From the NCBI RefSeq assembly GCF_009763245.1, contig NZ_WKJZ01000001.1, positions 124,001-188,000 on the forward strand: a stretch of DNA of 64,000 nucleotides. The letters run 5' to 3'. This document shows, one piece after another, positions 1-9,375 of this stretch. Made by a program: the position numbers and the translations under genes. Source of the stretch: Pseudomonas xionganensis (GTDB lineage Bacteria > Pseudomonadota > Gammaproteobacteria > Pseudomonadales > Pseudomonadaceae). The notes under the pieces are model-generated. The model was not told where the DNA came from. It saw only the letters and a program-made list of their open reading frames with translations, and searched no databases. The first letter of the stretch is position 1. The number at the start of each line of letters is the position of its first letter.

Positions 1-612
1 GGCCTCCAGGGCGCTATGACCCAGACGCGGGTCGGAGCTATGACCGCTCTGCCCGAGGATATCGATGCGCTCCATCAGGATGCCCTTGTGCAGGCGAATG
101 GGTTTCAGGCCCGTCGGCTCGCCGATCACCGCCGCCCGCCCCAGTGGCCGGCCGGCTGCCGCCAGGGCGCGGGCGCCGGACATGGAGCTTTCCTCGTCAC
201 AGGTGGCGAGAATCAGCAGAGGCTGTTGAAAGCGCTGGTTCAGCAGGGGCTGCACGGCCTCGATCACCAGGGCGAAGAAGCCCTTCATGTCGCAACTGCC
301 CAGGCCCACCCAGCGCCCGTCCACCTCGGTGAGCTTGAGCGGATCGCTCTGCCACAGGGCCGCATCGAAGGGCACGGTATCGCTATGGCCGGCCAGCACC
401 AGGCCGCCAGGGCCGCTGCCGTAACTGGCGAGCAGATTGAATTTACCGGGGGAAATTTCCTGGGTTTCGCAGGCAAAGCCCAGGTCGCCCAGCCAGGCGG
501 CCAGCAACTCGATCACAGGGCGATTGCTCTGGTCCCAGTGAGCCTGGGTACAGCTCACCGAAGGCGCTGCGATCAGCGCGGCGAACTGCTCTTTGAAAGA
601 AGGAAGGGGCAT
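1..612 (-). CDS. argE: Acetylornithine deacetylase, 3' end cut by window edge
   Basis: Removes the acetyl group from N2-acetylornithine to give ornithine in arginine synthesis; a cytoplasmic M20-family metallohydrolase. Translating the minus strand from the ATG at 612 gives 204 uninterrupted codons that run off the left edge, so the C-terminal half is missing. M20 landmarks are present: AGHSDTV around residues 74-80 (metal His76 and catalytic Asp78), GSCDMKG around 106-111 (bridging Asp) and CDEES around 138-142 (catalytic and metal glutamates). The PiT transporter gene lies upstream on the same strand. The argE assignment within M20 rests on the start sequence and on the neighbourhood, which matches the PAO1 argE locus as I remember it. 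Succinyl-diaminopimelate desuccinylase is a less likely alternative. Confidence 0.9.
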   Translation of the reverse strand, partial: MPLPSFKEQFAALIAAPSVSCTQAHWDQSNRPVIELLAAWLGDLGFACETQEISPGKFNLLASYGSGPGGLVLAGHSDTVPFDAALWQSDPLKLTEVDGRWVGLGSCDMKGFFALVIEAVQPLLNQRFQQPLLILATCDEESSMSGARALAAAGRPLGRAAVIGEPTGLKPIRLHKGILMERIDILGQSGHSSDPRLGHSALEA

Positions 613-668
613 GGCTTATCTCCGCAGGCGAGCCCCATCATAGAAGCATCGCCTGCGCAGATAAAAGC

Positions 669-1931
669 TTAGGCGAAGATGCCGCGCAGGATAAAGAAGA
701 AGAGAATGGACAGCGCCGCACCCACCGGCAGGGTGATCAGCCAGGACATAAAGATCTTGCCGATCACGCCCAGGTTCAGTGCACCGATACCGCGGGCCAG
801 GCCCACGCCCAGTACCGCGCCGACCAAGGTGTGGGTGGTGGACACCGGCAGACCGATGGCCGAGGCGCCGACCACGGTGGTGGCGGTAGCCAGCTCGGCG
901 GCAAAGCCACGGCTGGGGGTCAGCTCGGTGATTTCCTTGCCGATGGTGGCGATCACCTTGTAGCCATAGGTGGCCAGGCCGACCACGATGCCAACGGCGC
1001 CGAGCAGCAGCACCCAGCTGGGCAGTGCAGCCTTGGCGCCCACCGCTTCACCACCGCTCTGGATTACCCCAACCACGGCCGCCAGCGGACCCACCGCGTT
1101 GGCCACGTCATTGGAACCGTGGGCGAAGGCCATGGAACAGGCGGTGAAGATCATCAGTACGGCAAAGACCTTCTCCACGCTGGCGTAGTGGAAATCCTTG
1201 TCGGCTTCGGTGTCGATCTTGATCCGACTGAGCAGGGCGATACCCAGCAGCATCACCGCGGCGCCGACTGCCAGGGACAGGATCAGACTCTGCCCGCTGG
1301 AGAGGTTCAGGCCCAGGTGCTTGAGGCCCTTGGACAGGGTCATGATCGACACCATAAAACCGGTGGCGAACATATACAGGGGAACGAAACGCTTGGCGTT
1401 GAGGAAGGGCTCGTCAGTGTCGATGATCAGCTTCTGCACGCTGACAAACAGACCGAATGCGACGATGCCGGAGAGCAGCGGCGACACCACCCAGCTGGCG
1501 ACGATGGGGCCGACCCCGGACCAGTTGACCGCGTCCATGGAGATGCCCACGGCACCAAAGCCGATCACTGCACCGACGATGGAGTGGGTGGTGGATACCG
1601 GCCAGCCGCGGGTCGAGGCCACCAGCAGCCAGGTGCCGGCCGCCAGCAGCGCCGACATCATGCCCAGCACCATCAGCTCCGGCGGAATCAGGTCGGCATT
1701 GACGATACCGCCCTTGATGGTTTCCGTGACCTGGCCGCCGGCCAGGTAGGCGCCGGCAAATTCGAAGACCATGGCGATCAGGATCGCCTGCTTGATGGTC
1801 AGCGCCTTGGAGCCCACCGAGGTACCCATGGCATTGGCCACGTCGTTGGCGCCCACACCCCAGGCCATGAAAAAGCCGAACAGGCAGGCGAGCAGCAGCA
1901 ATACGAGGCCGTAGTCCGCAATCAGAGACAT
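669..1931 (-). CDS. Inorganic phosphate transporter, PiT family
   Basis: Low-affinity phosphate permease of the inner membrane, driven by the proton gradient and probably carrying metal-phosphate. The 420-residue product is almost wholly hydrophobic, with roughly ten or more membrane segments. It carries the duplicated PiT signature: GANDVANA near residues 27-34 and HGSNDVANAVG near 270, each followed by a TTH-containing motif (PVSTTHS, PVSTTHT). The gene follows the DUF47 gene by 39 bases on the same strand; DUF47 partners commonly accompany PiT transporters and are thought to modulate them. No Pho box was recognised upstream. Confidence 0.93.
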   Translation of the reverse strand: MSLIADYGLVLLLLACLFGFFMAWGVGANDVANAMGTSVGSKALTIKQAILIAMVFEFAGAYLAGGQVTETIKGGIVNADLIPPELMVLGMMSALLAAGTWLLVASTRGWPVSTTHSIVGAVIGFGAVGISMDAVNWSGVGPIVASWVVSPLLSGIVAFGLFVSVQKLIIDTDEPFLNAKRFVPLYMFATGFMVSIMTLSKGLKHLGLNLSSGQSLILSLAVGAAVMLLGIALLSRIKIDTEADKDFHYASVEKVFAVLMIFTACSMAFAHGSNDVANAVGPLAAVVGVIQSGGEAVGAKAALPSWVLLLGAVGIVVGLATYGYKVIATIGKEITELTPSRGFAAELATATTVVGASAIGLPVSTTHTLVGAVLGVGLARGIGALNLGVIGKIFMSWLITLPVGAALSILFFFILRGIFA

Positions 1932-1970
1932 AAATAATTAATCCGTAGATTCCAGAAAGGACACTGGCGC

Positions 1971-2648
1971 TTAGCGCGCCAGCAGTTGTTCCAGTCGGTT
2001 ACCGACGCGCTCGGCGCGGTCGGCCACATCACCGATCCACTCGATGATCTGATAGAGAAACATCACATCGACTGGAGGAAGATCCTTCTCCAGTTTGAAC
2101 AGGGCGCGACGCACATCGATCTGCATCACGTCGGTGTCGCGCTCGATCTGCTCCAGCTCCATGACCATGGACTCGACCAGCGCCGCCTCACGGCCACCGA
2201 AGCCGGTTTCCAGCAACTCGTCCAGCTCGTTCATGGCCTTCAGGGCCTGGGCGCTGGCGTCCACGGTGCGCTGCACGAAGGCGCGCATCAACGGCTGCAG
2301 CGCCTCGGGAATGGTCATCTCGCGGCCGAGCATCAGCCCGGCGATGTCCTTGGCACGGTTGGCGACTTTGTCCTGTACACTGAGCAGCTCCAGCAGATCC
2401 GAGCGCGGCACAGGCAGGAAGAGACTCTTGGGCAAATGCAGACGCACGCTCTTCTTGAGCTTGTCGGCTTCGTGTTCCAGAGCGGCCATTTCCTTCTGCA
2501 CCTGCTCGACCTTGGTCCAGTCCGCGGCCATCACGGCTTCGAAGAAAGGAACCAGGTTGGCCGCACACTCGTGGGCCTTGGCGAAATGCTTCTGCATCGG
2601 CCCGATAGGCGAACGACCGAACAGACTGGCGAATGGGTTGGCTGGCAT
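1971..2648 (-). CDS. DUF47/TIGR00153 phosphate transport accessory protein (PhoU-like)
   Basis: A 225-residue, all-helical, cytoplasmic protein of the PhoU-related DUF47 family. It starts MPANPFASLFGRSPIGPMQ and ends in a helix with DRAERVGNRLEQLL. It is the first gene of a two-gene minus-strand operon with the PiT transporter, a pairing seen across many bacteria, so a role in regulating or supporting phosphate uptake is inferred. The ATG at 2648 is the only reasonable start. It diverges from the CYTH/CHAD gene, leaving about 110 bases for both promoters. Confidence 0.85.
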   Translation of the reverse strand: MPANPFASLFGRSPIGPMQKHFAKAHECAANLVPFFEAVMAADWTKVEQVQKEMAALEHEADKLKKSVRLHLPKSLFLPVPRSDLLELLSVQDKVANRAKDIAGLMLGREMTIPEALQPLMRAFVQRTVDASAQALKAMNELDELLETGFGGREAALVESMVMELEQIERDTDVMQIDVRRALFKLEKDLPPVDVMFLYQIIEWIGDVADRAERVGNRLEQLLAR

Positions 2649-2760
2649 AGGGTGAACCCCGGCGTTGAGAAGTCGGCAAGTATAGGGATCGTCCCCGTCG
2701 ATCGCCAGCGCACGTCATCAGGCTGTCACAATTTCATACTAGGCATTGATCCTCATCAGC

Positions 2761-4125
2761 ATGAACAAAGAAACCGAAATCAAACTGCGGGTCAGTCGCG
2801 AAACCCTGAACGCCCTGCGTGACCACCCCTTGCTCAAGAAGCGCAACAAGAGTGGCTGGGAGCAACGCGAGCTGTTCAATCAGTACTACGACACCCCCGC
2901 CCGTGATCTGGCCCAGGCCAAGGTTGCCCTGCGCCTGCGCCGCGACGGCGAGCAGATCATCCAGACCCTGAAGACCCGCGGCCAGAGTGTTGCCGGCCTG
3001 TCCGAGCGCAACGAGTGGGACTGGTACCTGAGCAAGGCCAAACTGGACCTGAAAAAGCTCGATGACAGCTGCTGGCCGGCCAGCCTGGCCGAGCTGGACA
3101 AGAAACAGCTGACGCCCCTCTTCAGCACCGACTTCACCCGGCAAAAGGCGGAGATCGCCTGGGGCCGCGGCAAGGCCAGGACGGTGATCGAAGCCGCGCT
3201 GGACCTGGGCAAGGTGATCGCCGGTGAAGGCGAGGAAGAAATCTGCGAGCTGGAACTGGAGCTGCGCCAGGGCGAGCCCGCCGCCCTGCTGGAGCTGGCC
3301 TGCGAGCTGGCCGCCGACCTGCCCCTGATGCCCTGCGACATCAGCAAGGCCGAACGCGGCTACCGCCTGTTCGATGCCGGCAGCTATAGCCTGCACCTGC
3401 CGGCGCCCGAGCTGAACGGTGAGATGCCCCTGGACGACGCTTTCAGCGCGCTGGCCTGGCACCTGCTGGGCAGCAGCCAGCGCCTGGCCGAGCAGTACCG
3501 CTTCAATGGCCACTGGAAGCTGCTGGAGCAATGGCTGCAGCAACTGATCGACCTGCGCGCCCTGCTCGGCAGCCTCGGCCAGGCTGCACCACGCGCCAGC
3601 AGCCGGGAACTGCGCGAAGCCCTGGATGCCCTGCTGGCCGACTGGCGCCCACGTCTGCTGGCCGGGCAACAGGACGACAGCCTGCGGCATAACGCCCCGG
3701 CGCTGTTCGCCGCCGAGCTGCAGGGCAACCGCTGGGGCCTGCTGTCCCTGCAACTGTCCCGTTGGCTGCTGCAGCGTGGCTGGACGGCCGGACGTAACAA
3801 CCGCGGCAATCGCCAGGGCGCCGCGCCGCTCGCCAGCTGGCTGGCCACCCTGATCGGCGAAGAAGGCCAGGCGTTGGTCCTCAAGCGCTACCAGCAGCAA
3901 CCGGAAGACCTGGGCGAGCAGTTGCCACGCCTGGAGCGCCTACTGGTCTGGCTGCGTCTGGCCCGCAGCGCGCTCGACGTCGCGGAAACCGATCGCCTGT
4001 TCGGAGAACTGGGCAAATTGCACAGCCTGGCCTGCCAAGCCATCACTGTGGAGCTGTTACCGGAGCGGCAGACCCAGGCGCAGATTGTGCAATCGCTCAA
4101 AGCCTGGAAACAGCTGGTGCGCTAA
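2761..4125 (+). CDS. CYTH-CHAD domain protein (inorganic triphosphatase family)
   Basis: The N-terminus carries the CYTH hallmark ExExK: Glu4, Glu6 and Lys8 in NKETEIKLRV. CYTH enzymes form a tunnel that binds triphosphate-containing substrates, often inorganic tripolyphosphate, with divalent metal. The C-terminal half (about residue 220 to the end) is a histidine- and arginine-rich helical CHAD domain, a fold associated with polyphosphate. The product is 454 residues long. I chose ATG 2761 because it puts the CYTH motif at the very N-terminus; a TTG at 2746 would add five residues. Placement beside PiT and DUF47, with ppx and ppk also in this window, supports a role in phosphate or polyphosphate metabolism. 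The exact substrate is unknown. Confidence 0.85.
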   Translation: MNKETEIKLRVSRETLNALRDHPLLKKRNKSGWEQRELFNQYYDTPARDLAQAKVALRLRRDGEQIIQTLKTRGQSVAGLSERNEWDWYLSKAKLDLKKLDDSCWPASLAELDKKQLTPLFSTDFTRQKAEIAWGRGKARTVIEAALDLGKVIAGEGEEEICELELELRQGEPAALLELACELAADLPLMPCDISKAERGYRLFDAGSYSLHLPAPELNGEMPLDDAFSALAWHLLGSSQRLAEQYRFNGHWKLLEQWLQQLIDLRALLGSLGQAAPRASSRELREALDALLADWRPRLLAGQQDDSLRHNAPALFAAELQGNRWGLLSLQLSRWLLQRGWTAGRNNRGNRQGAAPLASWLATLIGEEGQALVLKRYQQQPEDLGEQLPRLERLLVWLRLARSALDVAETDRLFGELGKLHSLACQAITVELLPERQTQAQIVQSLKAWKQLVR

Positions 4126-4184
4126 AAACGCCAAACGTTGTAGGCTGGTGCCGATGACCTGCCTACAACGCGCCAGGAAGCACC

Positions 4185-5969
4185 ATGCCCACACTCGCCT
4201 CGCCCAGCCCCGACCGCCAACTGGACCTCGCCGATCTGCTGCGCGAGTTGGTCACCCAGGGCCGCATCGATCAGAACAGTGCCGAGCAGTGCCTGGCTAT
4301 CCGCCGCAGCGCGGTGAACAATCAGCTACATCCATTGGAATTTCTTGCCGCACAGCAGGTCGACGACCTCAGGCACCCCGGCAAAAAATTCGACCTGGAG
4401 AGCCTGACCCAGTGGCTGGCCGAGCTGGCCGGCCAGCCCTACCTGCGTATCGACCCGCTAAAGATCGATGTGGCAGCCATTACGCCGCTGATGTCCTACG
4501 CCTTCGCGCAACGCCACAAAATATTGGCTGTCGCCGTAGACAGCGAGGCCGTGACCATTGCCAGCGCCCAACCCTTTATCCACGCCTGGGAAGCCAATCT
4601 GACCCATGTGCTGCAACGCCCGATCAAGCGGGTGGTGGCCAACCCGGCGGATATCCAGCGTTTTACCATCGAGTTCTATCGCCTGGCCCGTTCGGTCAGT
4701 GGCGCCTCGGCCTCGGATCAGAAGATCAGCGGCGTCGGCAACTTCGAGCAACTGCTTAGCCTCGGCGCCCAGGATCAGGAGCCGGACGCCAACGACGCGC
4801 ACATCGTCAATATCGTCGACTGGCTGTTCCAGTACGCCTTCCAGCAGCGCGCCAGCGATATCCATATCGAACCGCGCCGCGAGCAAGGCAGCGTGCGCTT
4901 TCGTATCGACGGCGTACTGCACACCGTTTACCAGTTCCCGCCGCAGGTCACCATGGCGGTGGTCAGCCGCCTGAAAAGCCTGGGCCGGATGAATGTGGCG
5001 GAGAAGCGCAAACCCCAGGACGGCCGGGTCAAGACCAAGACCCCGGACGGCGGCGAAGTAGAGCTGCGCCTGTCGACCCTGCCCACCGCCTTCGGCGAGA
5101 AGATGGTGATGCGGATCTTCGACCCCGAGGTGTTGCTGAAAAGCTTCGACCAGCTGGGCTTCTCCCCGGACGATCTGAAACGCTGGCAGAGCATGACCTG
5201 TCAACCCAACGGCATCATCCTGGTCACCGGCCCCACCGGCTCGGGCAAGACCACCACCCTGTACACCACCCTCAAGCAGCTGGCCACGCCGGAAGTCAAC
5301 GTGTGCACCATCGAGGACCCGATCGAGATGATCGAGGGCGCCTTCAACCAGATGCAGGTGCAGCACAATATCGACCTGACCTTCGCCAGCGGCGTGCGCG
5401 CCCTGATGCGTCAAGACCCGGACATCATCATGGTCGGCGAGATCCGCGACCTGGAAACCGCCGAGATGGCCATCCAGGCGGCCCTGACCGGCCACCTGGT
5501 GCTGTCCACCCTGCACACCAACGACGCCCCCAGCGCCATCACCCGCCTGCTGGAGCTGGGCGTACCGCATTACCTGCTCAAGTCCACCCTGCTTGGGGTC
5601 ATGGCCCAGCGCCTGGTGCGCACCCTGTGCCCGCACTGCAAGGCGCCCCATGAACTGGACGAAGACGGCTGGCAGAGCCTGACCAAGCCCTGGAATGCGC
5701 CCTTGCCGACCCAGGCCCACCGCGCCGTGGGCTGCCTGGAATGCCGCGACACCGGCTACCGTGGGCGCGCCGGGGTGTACGAGATCATGCTGATCAACGA
5801 CGCCATGAAGCCCCTGATCAGCGCCGACACCGATCTGGTCGCCCTGCGCCGCCATGCCTTCAAGGAGGGCATGCGCAGCCTGCGCCTGTCCGGCGCGCAG
5901 AAGGTCGCCGCCGGCCTGACCACCATCGAGGAAGTGCTGCGGGTCACCCCGCAGAGTGAACAGAAATAG
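4185..5969 (+). CDS. Orphan GspE/PulE-type secretion ATPase
   Basis: Type II secretion / type IV pilus assembly ATPase superfamily, 594 residues. An N-terminal MshEN/GspE-N-like region (about 1-180) precedes the motor domain. The Walker A motif GPTGSGKTT is at about 349, the Asp/His region with RQDPDIIMVGEIRD is at about 409, and a tetracysteine zinc site has CPHC at about 482 and CLECRDTGYRGR at about 517, typical of GspE/PilB. No gspF, gspD, pseudopilin or prepilin peptidase gene is nearby, so this is an orphan motor that presumably serves a machine encoded elsewhere. Neighbouring genes act in the cell envelope. The stop lies three bases from the convergent transpeptidase-like gene. I recall a PAO1 counterpart at PA5210. 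Confidence 0.9.
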   Translation: MPTLASPSPDRQLDLADLLRELVTQGRIDQNSAEQCLAIRRSAVNNQLHPLEFLAAQQVDDLRHPGKKFDLESLTQWLAELAGQPYLRIDPLKIDVAAITPLMSYAFAQRHKILAVAVDSEAVTIASAQPFIHAWEANLTHVLQRPIKRVVANPADIQRFTIEFYRLARSVSGASASDQKISGVGNFEQLLSLGAQDQEPDANDAHIVNIVDWLFQYAFQQRASDIHIEPRREQGSVRFRIDGVLHTVYQFPPQVTMAVVSRLKSLGRMNVAEKRKPQDGRVKTKTPDGGEVELRLSTLPTAFGEKMVMRIFDPEVLLKSFDQLGFSPDDLKRWQSMTCQPNGIILVTGPTGSGKTTTLYTTLKQLATPEVNVCTIEDPIEMIEGAFNQMQVQHNIDLTFASGVRALMRQDPDIIMVGEIRDLETAEMAIQAALTGHLVLSTLHTNDAPSAITRLLELGVPHYLLKSTLLGVMAQRLVRTLCPHCKAPHELDEDGWQSLTKPWNAPLPTQAHRAVGCLECRDTGYRGRAGVYEIMLINDAMKPLISADTDLVALRRHAFKEGMRSLRLSGAQKVAAGLTTIEEVLRVTPQSEQK

Positions 5970-5972
5970 CGC

Positions 5973-6665
5973 TTAGCGCAGGCTGGCCAGTTGCTGGGGC
6001 CGGCAATTTAGCGCCGCCGAACGCTGCAACCAGCGCTGATCCGCATGCCAGGCGAAGAGAAACTGCCCGCCCTTGAGCTTGTCCACCACCATGCGCGCCA
6101 CTTCCGGCCGCACCGCAGGGCAACCCAGACTGCGGCCAAGACGGCCATGCTTGCGCACCCAGCGCGGGTGCGCATAACCGGCACCGTGAATCACGATGGC
6201 CCGCTCACGGGCCAGGTCATTGATGCCCGGCTCCAGACCGTCCATGCGCAGGGAATAGCCATGCTTGCCGTTGTAGCTCTCGGCGGTGCGAAACAGCCCC
6301 AGGCTGGTCTGGTGGCTGCCCAGCACATTGGAGAAGCGCTCGGCGAAGTGCTCCCCCGACTCACGCCCATGGGCCACAAAATCATGCAACAGCACGCGCT
6401 TGTGCTGCAGGTCGAAAATCCACAGGCGCCGCTGCGAAGACGGCAGGGAATAGTCGATGACCGCCAGACGCCGGGCCGCTGTAGCACCGTGGTTGACGGC
6501 GCACTGCATGGCCGCCAGGGCGTGCTCCAGAGCCTGCGGATTCAACCCCGGCGCCACCCGGGCCAACTCGGTCTGCAAAGCAGGCTTGGGCAGATCAGCC
6601 GCCAACAGCGGTGCACAGACCAACCACAAGCCAGCCAGACAGCACCGGCCAAAACGTCCGAACAT
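5973..6665 (-). CDS. Secreted L,D-transpeptidase catalytic-fold protein (YkuD_2 type)
   Basis: A 230-residue exported protein. The N-terminal signal peptide is about residues 1-23 (ending PLLAA). The catalytic-type motif is HGAGYAHP with His160, followed by GRLGRSLGCPAV with Cys182, the His/Cys pair of the L,D-transpeptidase (YkuD) superfamily. Members of this branch are usually called murein L,D-transpeptidase catalytic domain family. A role in modifying peptidoglycan in the periplasm is inferred; the reaction is not proven by sequence. It diverges from the second L,D-transpeptidase gene, sharing about 130 bases of promoter region, and converges on the GspE gene. Confidence 0.85.
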   Translation of the reverse strand: MFGRFGRCCLAGLWLVCAPLLAADLPKPALQTELARVAPGLNPQALEHALAAMQCAVNHGATAARRLAVIDYSLPSSQRRLWIFDLQHKRVLLHDFVAHGRESGEHFAERFSNVLGSHQTSLGLFRTAESYNGKHGYSLRMDGLEPGINDLARERAIVIHGAGYAHPRWVRKHGRLGRSLGCPAVRPEVARMVVDKLKGGQFLFAWHADQRWLQRSAALNCRPQQLASLR

Positions 6666-6794
6666 GGGCGAAATACCTCAAAAACGCGAATGACTGCGAC
6701 GTCCTGTCATAAACCTCATCCCCCAAACACCTATACTGACCCAGTTGCAGCCCAAAACGGGGTGCCATACTGAGCCAAGGACTGGAGCAGAGAA

Positions 6795-8408
6795 TTGGTC
6801 AATAAATATACATACTACCTGAGCGTGTTACTGCTCAGCCTGCCACTGGTCGCGCAAGCCACGGATCGGGCCGCACTCACCAGCGAGCAACTGCGCCTCA
6901 CGCTCAGCAGCCGCCTCGCCCACTGCAGTGCTACAACCAGCCTAGACAATAACGCCCGCCAGCGTCTCATCGACTTCTATCTGCTGCGCGATGGCCAGCC
7001 GGCCTGGCACAGCGCCGCACAGCTGCACCAACTGCGCGAGCAGATTGCCCAGCTTGCCGACGATGGCCTGCAACCCCTGGAATACCCCCTGGCCGAGCTG
7101 ACACCACACGAACCGGAGGCGCCCCTCAGCTGCGCCGACCTGCTGACCAGCCATAGCTACCTGCAAGCCCTGCACCATCTACGTCACGGCCGCCTACCGC
7201 AGCAGCGCCTGGAGCCTGTCTGGCGTGCGGACGAAGAACCTTCCGAGCACACCAACAACCTGCTCAGCACGGCCCTGTATCACCTGGCCACGCCGGCCCA
7301 GGCCTTTGCCAATGCCCGCCCGGCCACGCCACAGTACCAGCGCCTGCGTCAGGCCTATGCCGAGCAGCGCCGACAGCCCCTGGCGAGCTGGCCCCAGCTG
7401 CCCGCCGGGCGCCTGCTCAAGCCCGACCAGGCCGATCAACGGCTGCCCATTCTGCGCGTCCGCCTGGAGGCCGAAGGCTACCTGCCGACGCCAATGGCAG
7501 ATCTCGGCGAACGCTACGATCCGGCTACGGTAGAGGCCTTGCAAGCCTTTCAGGCCGACCATGGCCTGCAGCCCGACGGCATTCTCGGCCCCGCCAGCCT
7601 GGATGCCCTGAACCTGGACGCCCAGCGCCGCCGCGAGCAGTTGCGCGCCAACCTGGAACGCCTGCGCTGGCTGGCAGACGACATGCGCCACAGTGAAGTG
7701 CTGATCAATGTGGCGGCCGCCGAGCTGCTGGTCATGCGCCAGGGCCAGGCCCTCTGGCGCAGCCGCACCCAGGTCGGCCGGCCAGATCGCAAGACGCCGC
7801 TGCTGGCCTCGCAGATCAATCGCCTGACCCTCAACCCGACCTGGACAGTGCCGCCCACCATCCTGCGCGAAGACAAGCTGCCGGCCATCCGCGAAGACCT
7901 CGACTACCTGCAACGCCAGCAGATGAGCGTGCTGGATCGCGACGGCAACCCGCTCGACCCGCAAAGCCTGGACTGGGACAACCCCGGGCCGATTCTCCTG
8001 CGCCAGGCCGCCGGCCCGCAGAACCCCCTGGGCCGGGTCGCCCTGCGCTTTGCCAACCCCTTCTTCGTCTACCTGCACGACACCCCCAGCCAGCGCCTGT
8101 TCGACAAGGCGCCGCGAGCCTTCAGCTCCGGCTGCGTACGCGTACAGGGGGTCGACACCCTGCTGGCCTGGCTGCTGAGCGCGGACGAGCTGGCGCAGGT
8201 GCAACAGCGCATCGCCAGCGGCAATACCCAGGAATACCGCCTGCAACGCCCCGCTCCGCTGCTGATCGCCTACTGGACGGTGGAAGCCGGCCGCGACGGC
8301 AAGCTGCGTTACGCACCGGACCCCTACAACTGGGACGAACGGCTGATCAAGGCCTTGCCGACCATGGCAGCCCTGGAATCAGCGGCGGCCACCGCACAGC
8401 CGTTGTAA
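6795..8408 (+). CDS. L,D-transpeptidase, YcbB/LdtD-like, with peptidoglycan-binding domain
   Basis: A periplasmic peptidoglycan cross-linking enzyme candidate of 537 residues. It has a signal peptide (MVNKYTYYLSVLLLSLPLVAQ). A scaffold region follows, then a peptidoglycan-binding-1 domain at about 217-275 (ending DGILGPASLDALN), then a YkuD catalytic domain with SSGCVRV around Cys447. Length and architecture fit the YcbB class that makes 3-3 cross-links. The start is a TTG at 6795, preceded by GGAG at about 6784; no in-frame ATG precedes the signal peptide. It is divergent from the smaller transpeptidase-like gene. Confidence 0.88.
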   Translation: MVNKYTYYLSVLLLSLPLVAQATDRAALTSEQLRLTLSSRLAHCSATTSLDNNARQRLIDFYLLRDGQPAWHSAAQLHQLREQIAQLADDGLQPLEYPLAELTPHEPEAPLSCADLLTSHSYLQALHHLRHGRLPQQRLEPVWRADEEPSEHTNNLLSTALYHLATPAQAFANARPATPQYQRLRQAYAEQRRQPLASWPQLPAGRLLKPDQADQRLPILRVRLEAEGYLPTPMADLGERYDPATVEALQAFQADHGLQPDGILGPASLDALNLDAQRRREQLRANLERLRWLADDMRHSEVLINVAAAELLVMRQGQALWRSRTQVGRPDRKTPLLASQINRLTLNPTWTVPPTILREDKLPAIREDLDYLQRQQMSVLDRDGNPLDPQSLDWDNPGPILLRQAAGPQNPLGRVALRFANPFFVYLHDTPSQRLFDKAPRAFSSGCVRVQGVDTLLAWLLSADELAQVQQRIASGNTQEYRLQRPAPLLIAYWTVEAGRDGKLRYAPDPYNWDERLIKALPTMAALESAAATAQPL

Positions 8409-8451
8409 CTGTGCTTAGATACCCCTTACCCCCAAGCATGGAGCTTTACCT

Positions 8452-9372
8452 ATGGAAGTCGGCAGCGTCATTTTTCTCTTCGTTGGCCTGGCCGTGGCCA
8501 TCGTCTTTATGGGCTTCAAGGTCGTGCCCCAGGGCTTCGAGTGGACGGTGGAGCGCTTCGGCCGCTACACCAACACCCTGAAACCGGGCCTGAACATCAT
8601 CATCCCGGTGATGGACAAGATCGGGCGCAAGCTCAACGTGATGGAAAACGTCCTGGATATCCCACCCCAGGAAGTGATCACCGCCGATAACGCCACGGTA
8701 CAGATCGATGCCATCTGCTTCTTCCAGATCATCAACGCAGCCCAGGCCGCCTACGAGGTGAACAACCTGGAGCACGCCATCCGCAACCTGGTGATGACCA
8801 ATATCCGCACCGTGCTCGGCTCCATGGAACTGGACGCCATGCTCGGCCAGCGTGATGCGATCAACGAACGCCTGCTCAAGACCGTGGACGAAGCCACCGC
8901 GCCCTGGGGTATCAAGATCACCCGTATCGAAATCAAGGACATCAGCCCGCCCGAAGACCTGATGGCCGCCATGTCCGGGCAGATGAAGGCCGAGCGCATC
9001 AAGCGTGCGCAAATCCTCGAAGCCGAAGGCCTGCGCGCCGCCGCCATCCTCACCGCCGAAGGCAAGAAGCAGGCGCAGATTCTCGAAGCCGAGGGCGAGC
9101 GCCAGGCCGCCTTCCTCGAAGCCGAGGCCCGCGAGCGTGCCGCCCAGGCCGAAGCCGAAGCCACCCGCATGGTCTCCGAGGCCATCGCCAGCGGTAACGT
9201 GCAGGCGGTCAACTACTTCGTGGCGCAGAAATACATCGACGCCCTTGGCCAGCTGGCCAGCGCCAATAACAGCAAGGTCATCCTGATGCCGCTGGAAGCC
9301 AGCCAGATGATCGGCGCGGTGGGCGGTATCGGCGAAATCGTCAAGGCCACCTTCGGCGACAAGAAGGCCTAA
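8452..9372 (+). CDS. qmcA: SPFH/stomatin-family membrane protein, QmcA-like
   Basis: A 306-residue SPFH (prohibitin homology) protein. It has an N-terminal membrane anchor at about 5-22, an SPFH domain with the typical [14 protein letters not shown] start, and an alanine/glutamate-rich coiled coil at about 175-240 that drives oligomerisation. It resembles E. coli QmcA (YbbK). Such proteins form large membrane cages and often act with NfeD and FtsH-type proteases in membrane quality control. It lies three bases upstream of the NfeD gene, the same pairing as E. coli qmcA-ybbJ, which indicates an operon. Confidence 0.9.
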   Translation: MEVGSVIFLFVGLAVAIVFMGFKVVPQGFEWTVERFGRYTNTLKPGLNIIIPVMDKIGRKLNVMENVLDIPPQEVITADNATVQIDAICFFQIINAAQAAYEVNNLEHAIRNLVMTNIRTVLGSMELDAMLGQRDAINERLLKTVDEATAPWGIKITRIEIKDISPPEDLMAAMSGQMKAERIKRAQILEAEGLRAAAILTAEGKKQAQILEAEGERQAAFLEAEARERAAQAEAEATRMVSEAIASGNVQAVNYFVAQKYIDALGQLASANNSKVILMPLEASQMIGAVGGIGEIVKATFGDKKA

Positions 9373-9375
9373 GCC

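Noticed and set aside
831..1937. A 368-codon open frame opposite the phosphate transporter
   Set aside because: Antisense shadow with glycine/histidine/glutamine-rich composition and no recognisable protein.
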